From Paragonimus westermani (Eukaryota; Platyhelminthes; Trematoda; Plagiorchiida; Troglotrematidae), in contig QNGE01001015.1 of NCBI GenBank assembly GCA_008508345.1, forward strand, positions 132,125-196,124: DNA of 64,000 nucleotides. The letters are read 5' to 3'. Of the stretch, positions 13,014-22,340 are shown piece after piece. Within the stretch, counting starts at the first letter, position 1; each line of letters opens with the position of its first letter. The notes beneath the pieces are model-generated. The model was not told the origin of the DNA and searched no databases. It saw nothing but the letters and a program-made list of their open reading frames with translations. A program made the translations under genes and the position numbers.

Positions 13014-13024
13014 CGAACTGCCAA

Positions 13025-13510
13025 TCCAAATATCGCGTTAATGATACAACATCAGGATCGGACGAACGGTCTCAGTGTTGTGCCTTCCGTTATTCACCAA
13101 TTCATCTGTTCCGTATTCCACCATTTGACGAACGACTACACATCAGTAATTGATGAACAGTTTGTGACTTTGCATGTGTTGATACGAGCAGTCAGTGACA
13201 GACTGTGATTTCTGTACTACTGTTGTGCATCCATAAATTCGACGCCTCAACTCATGATTAACAACTGCTTACTGCTACCAGTACCAGTGTTTTATAACAT
13301 GCAGTTTGGTTGCAAATAGTATACTACTCACAAGTAGTGCATTACCCACAGGCGACATTCAGGAAAAAAAGGACAAGCCCCGAACACGACGGACAAGAAG
13401 AGACTATCGGAACAGTATCTACATGCAGTGTGGAAACTCTCACTATGGCGAATGAGAACGTACTTTCACTCAATGTATGTGAGTGTATGTCTGTCGTGCA
13501 AATTAGTGTA
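13025..13510. other. Unassigned segment, presumably the gypsy 3' end
   Basis: Lies between the end of the integrase frame and the point where antisense LINE homology resumes. It may hold the gypsy 3' non-coding region or a decayed LTR, but no second LTR copy was found at the left edge to prove it. Contains a TG-rich stretch near 13475-13515. Confidence 0.4.
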
Positions 13511-15258
13511 CGCGTTTGTGGTTTAGTTTTTGACATGCCCTTTACGGAAGTTTGCACGATAAGCCAACTCGCTGGCCAAACGTCTTTTGCGGACACAACA
13601 CCAGGTCTTCTTCTTATTACTTGGTTGGCTGGTTTCAATTCAAGTGCGATTTCTAGGGCTATCCGAATTCCCTAATTCTGAGTATCACACTATTGTGGCA
13701 TTTCTTCCTGCTCCTAAACGGAGTGAACCAGCTAGAGTAAAGCGTATTCCAGCGCCGGTGTGCAATTCTTCAGGCTCTCACTTGGCAGTCCGTCTACTCC
13801 TGCATCTATTCCACTGCGCAGTTGTCTGATCTCTTTCTGCTACTCTGGCAAATCCGGGGCGGGAACGAGTGTAGACTTGATGGCTTATGGCGTCAAGCCG
13901 TTCACAGTCACCTAATCTGTAGTGGCAGAACAGTTCAGTAGGTTTCCAAGGCGTTTACGCCAGACTTTCCTGATGTCCCCTGGCTGGATGCACGAGTAGC
14001 CTGTGTTTACGCCAAACAGTTCTTTGGTAGGTTGGATGGCTGGACCGAAAATCTCTTTAAGCGAATCACAGAACTTCTCATGTTGTCGGTGATCGGCGTA
14101 GCCGTGCAGCCTCTCACCATGCTTTCTCTACCAATTGTCCTTGATTTCACGAACACGTTTGGTCAGCTGGCGAATAGTACTGCGAAATGTCGCTTTCTTG
14201 TCTTCATTGCCCGAGTTCATTTTGGAAGCCGCAAATGCCGCATTCTTCTGTCACACCAAGTTGAAGACAACCAGGTTACTGTCATTGGATCACTTTGGAA
14301 GTTTCTGGCGTTAGACATCAATCGTCACACTGGTTGCTGCTGTGATGTTTTCCTTGACTTGTTGCCATAAATTCTAATGAGTAGTGGATACTGCGGCGTC
14401 CTGCAAACAAGCAGCAACAGCACGCTGAAAAACAGCCCTCGTCTCACAGTTCTTTAATGGTTTGACAGCTTATTTCTGCCGTAGTCCTAATGGTCCACAA
14501 TAAACAGACTTACAAACATGAATATGCAATTTGATCGATACCGCATTCAGCGCCGCGCATCAATCGCGTGATATGTACTTCATGAACGTCAAGCTGCCGC
14601 GTAATCACGTTATCAAGCAAACGATGATAACTGCTTCATGGGCGAGTCCACTTCGTGATTTCACTCGCATCCAGCTGGAATCAGGTGTTTGTGATGGCCA
14701 GGTCGTGAGTAGCACACAAGCGGAGCAGACGATCATCATTCTTGTTGACTGAACCAGTGCCATATATTCCGAGGACTCCCGGTCAGGGTACCGAGTCGCG
14801 CCTAACTCGAGCGGTCAAATCGCTCAGAACGAACAGTCGATCACTCACCGGTGCTGAGTGGGCTGTGGTAGGCGGCCGATCATAAAACTGGTCCTCTGTG
14901 AACAGTGTGATATACAGTTTGATCATGAACACCAACAAATACGGCACATTTACCTCCACCAAGCATCAAGCGTATTAGCAAGATATGAAGGTTGATGTCA
15001 TGTGGTTCGCCCATTATCGAAGCATTGATGATCGAACGGCGACTGCGAAACAGACACCAGGCTCCCGAGCGCTAGTAGAAAGTGCACCCAGCACCTACTT
15101 CTCAGAGCTTTAATTGATCTGCAAGCTTTGTCTCACTCACGGCTTCCACTTCGACTTCAAAACGGCTGATTTGCATAGCGATCAGCACGATTCGCCGTTC
15201 TGGCAATCCTGTGGTACTGCACCGATTCAGCAAATACGGTTGACGGCATCCGATTCGG
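13511..15258 (-). mobile_element. LINE copy A, 5' part: endonuclease domain and start of reverse transcriptase (degenerate)
   Basis: On the minus strand this reads as an apurinic-type (EEP) endonuclease. Segments recognisable in broken frames include VEAVSETKLADQ (about 15120-15155), DRLFVLSDLTARV (about 14805-14845), where the family has a GDFNARVG-like motif, NKNDDRLLRLCATHDLAIT (about 14680-14740), and a WTRP..LLDNVI..DVHEV stretch around 14590-14650. Downstream, a linker with FGPAIQ (about 14045) leads to the RT N-terminal part near 13515-13860, with RNATIV at about 13700. RT then continues across the gypsy insertion at 9945 with VDFVDFSKAF. Stops and shifts are frequent; this is a fossil. 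Confidence 0.8.
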
Positions 15259-16700
15259 ATTAGCCTGTCACAGTGACCGAAGCCAAAGGACGCCTGCGCT
15301 TATCCATCACTACAATTGGCTTGCGCTGCACCAATTGCAGTTCCACCCACACATCACATATCCAGTGTAAACCCGAAGGAATAAGACCGGGAGGTGTGCC
15401 AGTGCGGCCTTTCTGTCCAGTCGGTCAGTGTTGGGTAGCCAGTTGATTGGCTAATAAGGAAAGAAAACTCTTATCTCTCGGAAACTGAACAGAGAGAGGC
15501 TGCAATGACGAGATTAAAACTAAGAAGAAAGATTTTTGAAGTGTAATACAAGAATCGTTGCAGTATAGGAGTGCAGGTTAGTGCATCCCAGAGAAGATAA
15601 GGATGAAACGCAAAGTTCTCATTGGACTATGAAAAGCCAGGCAGAGAATTCATCATAAAATACACCAACAAAGCCGAAGAAAAGAATGGGTAGAAGACCA
15701 CAGACACTCAAGTTTCTGTAAAGAGAAGCGGATTAATTGTTAACGACCAGGATCTTGGCTGAAGCAGTCATTAACAGAAGTTTTATGAACACATTTATAT
15801 GATCTATCTGAGCCTAACGTACTCGCCGCCTCTTCGCCGACGGTGTACTGAGTACGTTGGTGACCTACTAACCCCAAACGGCCAGTGCATTCGCGGCCGC
15901 ACACATCGCAACGCCATATAGTCACGTCATCGCGACCTATGGCACCGATGGTTCCTTTGCGTACCGCACGCTTCCGCTCGCGACCACGCAATAATTGCTC
16001 GTTGAACGCTCGGACGCCCGCCCGAACCGTATTCCTCCAGGCCGTTTGGTTCAACGCCAAATCTTCCCAACATCTAAAATCAATGTTAAAACGTGAAAGA
16101 CTTACCTGCACAACATCCTGGTACCTCCGCTTCTGACCAACGGGATTTCGCCTACCTGACTTCACTTGTCCGTACAGTAGCTGCTTCGGGATACGGTCAT
16201 CACCCATCCGACGGACGTGACCGAGCCAGCGGAGCTGGTTCAGCATCAACATGGCTTCTATCCCGTCCATGCCCACACGCGCCCTCAGCTCGCGGTTCAC
16301 GGACAAATCTGTCGACAAGTTGCTACCCAAGTAGCAAAAATCCCCGCAACCATTCACAGTGTCTCCAGCGATGCGAATATGGGGTGGAGGTACACAAGTA
16401 GCACCTCCACCAGGAGAAGGTTGAAAGAACGAAAACGTCTTACCTGTGTTGATATCCAACCCAGACTTCGATGCTGCCGAAACGAAGGCTGTAGCCAGAT
16501 GTTGCAGCTTCTCTTCACTGTGAGCTAGCAATGCGATGTCATCTGCGAAGAGAACCATGCGCATTCTTGAGGTCTGTAGCCGGGTTGGGACGCCGAAACG
16601 TCGGATATTCAACAGACGCCCGTTCGTCCGGTATTCAACTTCAACGCCGTCCTCTCCAGAGTTCTGGAAAGTAACTGTTACCATGGCAGTCACCATGGCA
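15259..16700 (-). mobile_element. LINE copy B, 5'-truncated, with a 353-codon ORF
   Basis: Same LINE family as copy A. The ORF at 15740-16801 (minus) encodes the RT palm VLFADDIALLAHSEEKLQHL (about 16490-16555), LGSNLSTDLSVNRELRARV, then GIEAMLMLNQLRWLGHVRRM, PKQLLYGQVKSGRRN and a C-terminal zinc-finger-like CDVCGRECTGRLGLVGHQR (about 15870-15930). The expected second His is Gln. Compared with copy A, about 80 residues between RARV and GMDGIEA are missing, yet the frame stays open. LINE homology starts at about 16690, so the first 35 or so codons (with a VCVCV stretch) read through a CA microsatellite. The 3' UTR matches copy A down to attagcct at 15259. Confidence 0.85.
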
Positions 16701-16735
16701 GCGCAAACAAACACACGCACACACACACACACATA
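16701..16735. repeat. CA microsatellite at the 5' truncation point of LINE copy B
   Basis: An imperfect (CA)n tract of about 30 bases, including acacacacacacacac. It lies where recognisable LINE sequence begins on the minus strand and gives the hydrophobic VCVCVRVFVC start of the long ORF. Confidence 0.85.
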
Positions 16736-16857
16736 CGTGAATACACCTAAACACGGCATCCCAGACGACCAACGGGCACCATAGATGTGAGGCCACAACA
16801 CGTGACAACACTCAGAATTGTAATCCCCAGTTACATCGCACGCACAAATAATTTAGG

Positions 16858-17052
16858 AGAGACCCAACTGCAAAACATCTGATCTTCGGCTGGATTCGAT
16901 TCAGCAGCAGAAACAGCATGCCCAAACGCAACATGCATTCCGTTTGCTAAAATATTAAGTCATATCGGAAGCTCAGAAATGTCACATTCGGACTCCGTTA
17001 TTCGTAGAAATCAGTGTTCCATATGGAATCCACCTAATGCTTCAAGGAAATG
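16858..17052 (-). repeat. tRNA-derived SINE family 1, copy at 16.9 kb
   Basis: Matches the 27.5-kb copy along its length: gacccaactg, ctggattcgattcagcagc (degenerate B box on the minus strand), aacagcatgcccaaacgc, cacattcggactccgtta, and the block atatggaatccacctaatg near 17021-17039. It lies next to LINE copy B. Confidence 0.65.
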
Positions 17053-20000
17053 TCAGTCCATGCAACAGCCTGTAAACCGCTCATGCTTGAATCTACCACT
17101 ATATCTTTGTAATCCAATTTCAGTACTCAACGACAAAATCGGTGAGTTCCAGTGCAAATTGCTTGCAGAGTCCCTTATACGTGCTTCATCCCTTGGAGTA
17201 TTTGGCGCATTCCATTGGGTTGATTGGGTAACTGTCCGAAATTTCGGATCTTCCGGTATGGCTTCGCGGTTCATCTGGTAAGACACGTGCCGGGTAGAAG
17301 TGTACTGGTTCAAATTCATCCGCAGCTCAGAGTTTTCATAACTAAGACTCTTCCAATCTGTCAAATCTTATCAGTAGCCCCTCAATTTTCAATGTTTCTG
17401 ATCTCATCATTGTTACCCTTCAAAGCAGTATCCTATTTGTGAAAGGGAGACATCAAACGAAATTCAGTGTTTCACTGCTTGCCAAAAATAGAGGTAGGAA
17501 CGCAGGCGTAAAAACTGTGCCAATTTGGATCTGTTCCTGTTTCAACACGTGTGTGCTGTGTAAATACAACTTGTGCTATAATAATCGAGTTTTCGCTTTC
17601 AGACATTGTCCGGTTCAGACATATTTACAAGCACCTACGAATCGTCTTGGAGACAGGCTTTTTTTTGTACTTACAAATGTCTTGGCACAGTCCACAAAGC
17701 ATTTGCTCCAGGGGGTGAAAAGAGCTGAGCACATCGATGCCTCGTGTGAGTTTCCGTACTCGGTACTCGCCATAGGTGAGGTTCTGACGGAACTTCGCAT
17801 TCTGCATGGCACAAAAATCATGTTTAGTAACGCTACTAATACTCGGAAAGTAGACTGTTACAATGCAACAAAACCGCGGCAATTACACGGGGTTCGACCA
17901 GCAAAATATCGTTCCATCAATAAGCGCCTTCTGCTGACAGCGTGAATGCTTCTTCTTTGGTGCTGCTTTTTTTCGTTGGATGAAAGATCATCCGATCGAT
18001 CGAGTACTGCGGTGATCAAGGACACATCTTAATGACGGTTGTCAAAACTGTCGTCTAGGTTGTTATTTTTAAACCCGACCAACGTTGTGTTTAGTGACGT
18101 AAAGCACGATAGACTAAATGAAAGCACGCCACCCAATGATCCCAGCTCACAACTGGTCCTGATGAATTCACAGCCACCCTACCATCGCCGAGTTATGCAA
18201 TAGTAATATCTGTTTGCTTTTGAGTTACTAGGTAGAAGGGATAAATCAGCCAGATTTACGTCAGTCACTATTTCATGTTTTGCTGCAGTAGCATTGTGCG
18301 CAGGTTTAGATACTAACAGTTTATCAATGTCTGAATAACAGCTACACAGCGATGATTTAAACCCTGGAACACTTGGTTAAAAGAGAAATATTATGCTCAC
18401 TGTTCCACCGGAGCTGGAGAAACAGTCGTAAACTATAGTATAAGGAAACTTGGATTATTAAGTTACTGTTTGGTTAAGCCACAGCGTTTCGATTACCACA
18501 GAGAGCCTTTATAAAGCGATCTGAAACAGTAAAATTGCACTGCACAAACTTCATAGGAGGTAATTACCAAATGAAATGTTATGGTTTGTTTGTCTTGCAA
18601 TGTGTAAAACAGTTTCCGATAGGATATATGGGTGTATGGGTCAAGTGATTGCTCACAGTGAAAAGCCCAAGTGTTTGTAGGGCTGGACAGTAATTGTGTG
18701 TACTCGTATCACATGTGTACTATTGAATGACACATATTTAGTCACTATTTCAAGAGGCTGTCGAAAGTGATTCAAACACCATTAACGCCTTCGCTTTTGA
18801 CTGAAAAACAGCCTTTGCTTCATGTTGTGATTATCTTACAAGCCCCTATGATTCTGGGTGCCCTATTTCAAAAATGAAATGACTTGTATCCGCTGCGCAC
18901 TGATAGTTGCAATATTTTTGAAAAGTACAACTTATCAATTAGTGAGCATTGGTTTGACGTGGGTCAGGTAAATAAAGAGCCACTACTGAATAAACCCCAC
19001 AGTAGGTTCACTAGTTGGTTATACAATATATCCAAAATTGTCATAGCGAAATATGAAGATTGTTCGTTGAGTGATACGTATGGTTCAGTGTTCCATCGTG
19101 CGGTCGGTGTGCAGGAAAACCGGGTTGGATTTGACAAGCTTGTCACACTGCCCCTTGATAGGAGGGATTAGGTCAGTTGAAGCACAAACAAGTGCTTCCC
19201 GCATAATCGTTGGAGGTATCCGTGACGTACATTGCAAAAATTCCCCAGATGAGAGCAACCCTTCTTAGTGTGACTCCGTACAGACTTGCCACCTGTCTTC
19301 CTAGAATAAATTACCGTCCGTATTTTGAGCTCGATTAAGAAAATAAACGGTTGTAGACATGTTGTGAATTCAGTATAGGAAGTTGAACGTAGACTATCCA
19401 CTGGGGTACATTAAAGTCAGACAATCCACAAGGCTTAATACTGATCACCGTATGGATAGACCTCGAAAATTATCTCATTCGTCGTTTGCACCGTTCTGTT
19501 TCAAGGCGGTCGTTTTATTGAAACTACAGCATACGCTCTGTGAAAACCACTGTTGGAGGAAGGCCAAGGCGGTCCTCGTTCAGTGATTATCTTCTATGGA
19601 TAACACGGAAGTAGTATATTGCGTCAGCAGCAACGCACAGTGTTGTTTGTTGCTATGGTTGTACGTTTATTCTTAGAAAGTCACTGTTTTCTTCTCAAAC
19701 GCTAACACATCCGGAGAAATCTCCTCCCAAAAATACAGTGTACACTGGACCACTACTTGAAGATATTCAGTTTCATCTTTATCACTGAAGAATGATTCGT
19801 ACAGGCTGGTGAACGTTACAGCATCAGGTAATCCTCCAGAGGTCTGTTGCGGCCCACTTCACCCGACCAAGATATTGTGATTTGTTAAGAAGTGAGGGAG
19901 TAGAGAGCGCGCAGTTGAACTACTATTCTTCTAAGAAATACAGTTCAAATCTTTCACGAATGAATTAAACAACTATGGAACGTTGAGTCTCTTTGAGCCA

Positions 20001-20075
20001 TTTGAATAGAATAGTCAGAAGACATAAATCACGATATGAATTCATTTCGCACACCCTCGTAAATCGTAAATGTGT
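17053..20075. other. No gene recognised
   Basis: About 3 kb. The longest ORF (17439-17945, plus, 168 codons) has no recognisable domain, signal peptide or repeat. It overlaps minus-strand ORFs of 68 and 85 codons and I cannot call it a gene. No splice-bounded exon was convincing. Confidence 0.4.
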
Positions 20076-20939
20076 GACTAGCATGAAAACAAAGTCACCA
20101 AGACTGAAATGAAACGATTAAAAGTACAAATCGGGCTGGATCGTGATTGGTACTCATGGTTAAACCCACGGTAAACAAAGGTTGACAGTCAGTTGTTTTT
20201 ATGCACACAGAAGCGGCTGTCGACGCCTGACCAACGATGCTTCGCCATACTGGAGAATTTGTGGGCTGTGGGCGTTCACCATGACCTTTAACGAAAATGC
20301 TATATTGACAGTGTGACCTGCGATCGATGAGTGCTTCGCACTGGATGAATCAGTGTTTGGTCCTCGCTCATTGGCGGTTGTCAATGAAACTCTTAACCAA
20401 TTTGGAATTTGCTCGTTGGCCTTAGTCTTGAGCTTTCTTTCAGTTCTAGCAATGTATTTGCCTCCACAAGTGCTGTTAGAAAACAGGAGTTTGCTTTTTG
20501 ACCGGCAGTAGAGGTAACCTAGTCATTTGCAAGAGCAGGACAAGCTTTGCTGCATTATACCCACGTTTCAACAATTTCCCTCAACATTTCATCCGGAAAT
20601 GGATTAAACTCATTCTTGCGGAAAATGCAATGGTCGTATTCCCTAAAAAGCTGTCTACATCAATCTCCCCTTCAAGGGTGATAGTCTGACGAACATCTTT
20701 GGAAAGATGATCAATGCCGTATTGAAACGTGTATAATGCAGCAAAACGTGTCCTGCTCTCACAAAGGACTAGGTTAACTCTACTCTCGGTCAAAAAGCCA
20801 GTTTTATGTGCATAAAAACAACTGACTGTCAACCTTTGTTTACCGTGGGTTTAGCCGTGAGTACCAACCACGATCCAGCCCGATTTGTACGTTTAATCCT
20901 TTCATTTCAGACTTGTTGTCTTTGTTTTCATGCTAGTCC
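20076..20939. repeat. Fold-back (inverted-repeat) element, left arm interrupted
   Basis: The right arm (20722-20939) is the reverse complement of two left segments: 20076-20207 (pairs with 20807-20939) and about 20490-20571 (pairs with 20722-20800). An example is cggtaaacaaaggttgacag on the left against ctgtcaacctttgtttaccg on the right. The arms are about 90% identical by eye. The loop is about 150 bp (20572-20721). The whole could fold into a hairpin with arms of about 215 bp. No transposase ORF is present. Non-autonomous fold-back DNA transposon or local inverted duplication; I cannot tell which. Confidence 0.85.
20208..20489. repeat. Insert of about 282 bp in the left arm of the fold-back element
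   Basis: This stretch has no counterpart in the right arm, where the sequences flanking it on the left are contiguous. It must be an insertion into the left arm or a deletion from the right arm. No target-site duplication or terminal repeats were clear by eye, and it matches nothing else in the window that I could see. Confidence 0.65.
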
Positions 20940-21267
20940 TAGGAATAAACAATTATGGTCGTTTCATTTCTCTTAACCAGGAAGTGAAGTTCATTTGGAA
21001 ACCCTCTGAAGAGAAAAATATTAATAATAACAAAGAGGGTGACAATAAATTATTGACCCGTATTCCTGGTATCTTTCACTCATCAACCGGCTGAACAATG
21101 TACTCAAAATGTGTTGATTCATTGGAACATGATTAACCAGCCTATCGTTAACTTCGACACTGAAGTATATGTGTGTTTGTGAATACACACAAACACCCCA
21201 GCAGTGACAGATGAACATACATTCAGGTTGGCACGTCTCAAGCGATGGAGAAACAACAAGCAGCAAA
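20940..21267. other. No gene recognised
   Basis: Spacer between the fold-back element and repeat copy A; nothing recognised. Confidence 0.5.
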
Positions 21268-22340
21268 GGTTTTAAAACGACCGATCAGTAGACAGTAAAA
21301 CACAGTGTCAGCGATCAAGTCAAACTGGCCATCACCGTACGCAGTTGAAACCGACGGGCATTCACCCAAATAAGTTGCACCGGGATATAATGTATTGGAA
21401 AACTGACAAAATGCCTCGTCACTACAACGTCAAAAAGTGTAAACGTTCTCAACATTAGAAAACGCCATACAAAGTGAGAACCGAATCCCCAGTATCATAA
21501 ACTAAAGTGATACCTGGCTTCCCACACTCTGAAAACACGACCAGTGGTTCAAACAGCAGGACAAAACAACAAATCGCAATGAGCCACCTAAACACGACAG
21601 ACGGAAGACGACGGATTACAGTATGTGGCCACTGCCACATACACTCCTATCATAGACAAACAATGGTAACATAACAGTCAGTCATACGTAACACCGACAC
21701 GTTGAAGAATACGCTGCCCAATAACAACATGGACTCCCATCATGCTCGTGTACGCACTCGCCTTGTTCGGTACTTTGACTAAGGGGCGGTGAACTTGGAA
21801 GCGAAGTAGTCAATTGAGATTCGAACGAAGAGAGCATAAACGTCGCTTACCAGCAAACACTTATGAACAAATTGACTGGACGGAGTAGGGTTAAGGAGTC
21901 CAACAAACACTCGGAACAAATCACACCGCGTGCGAATACTTGTGATGATGAGGTACGCTTCGAAGGAGCTGCCTGGCTACAACAGAATTGAAGTTGCATC
22001 ACGACTGTGTGATCGCTAGCCGGCACGTAGTCCGCAATTTCAGTTAGTCGATTTTCCTACTCATCCTGCCTATTATTCCTATAGTAATGGTTTTGTAATT
22101 AACATGATGCTCAAACACAGAAAGCAGTCTTGCTTGGTACTTTGTTCTTCTCATAATGAAATTCACGGACAAATAAATAGACAGCTACGGTCAGCACGGA
22201 TCGAGAAAAAATCAGTTTACAAAACTCCATATTTTACTTAAGGAAGGCGAGGTTTGTGGAAAAACCTCCAACAATATAAAATAGCAGAGAGGTAATATCG
22301 AATGCGTGCGTATATTCGAACGAACGGCTCGTACAAATAC
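21268..22340. repeat. 1-kb dispersed repeat, copy A (second copy at 44.2-45.5 kb)
   Basis: Bases 21274-21797 are identical to 44211-44734 with no indel (524 bp by eye). Identity then falls: a few differences per 150 bp to about 22000, about 12% over 22004-22175, and weak but visible to about 22340. Copy A lacks a 249-bp segment present in copy B (44941-45189), with the joint at 22003/22004. No transposon protein, LTR or tRNA-like head was recognised, so the nature of the repeat is unknown. Confidence 0.9.
21455..21640 (-). other. 61-codon ORF inside the 1-kb repeat, signal-anchor-like
   Basis: The peptide has a basic N-terminus followed by a strongly hydrophobic stretch (RWLIAICCFVLLFEPLVVFS) and then ECGKPG, so it reads like a secretory signal. 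The identical ORF lies at 44392-44577. It stops after 61 codons and has no partner domain. It may be a first exon, a fragment of a repeat-encoded protein, or chance. I do not assign a function. Confidence 0.25.

Larger units (their letters stand above)
9946..13024 (+). mobile_element. Degenerate Ty3/gypsy retrotransposon (recognisable part)
   Basis: Plus-strand gag-pol remnant with domains in Ty3/gypsy order: zinc knuckles, aspartic protease, reverse transcriptase, RNase H, integrase with H2C2 zinc finger and DDE core, and a C-terminal tail. The zinc knuckle and protease look closest to the Mag / K02A2.6-like gypsy lineage (family knowledge, not searched). It is disrupted by in-frame stops and frameshifts and starts inside pol or late gag, with no 5' LTR visible. 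I could not identify a matching LTR pair. It lies between the two halves of LINE copy A, so it inserted after that LINE did. Confidence 0.85.

Noticed and set aside
17439..17945. 168-codon plus-strand ORF as a host gene
   Set aside because: No domain or signal, overlapping ORFs on the other strand, no convincing splice borders; length alone is not enough in a 64-kb window.
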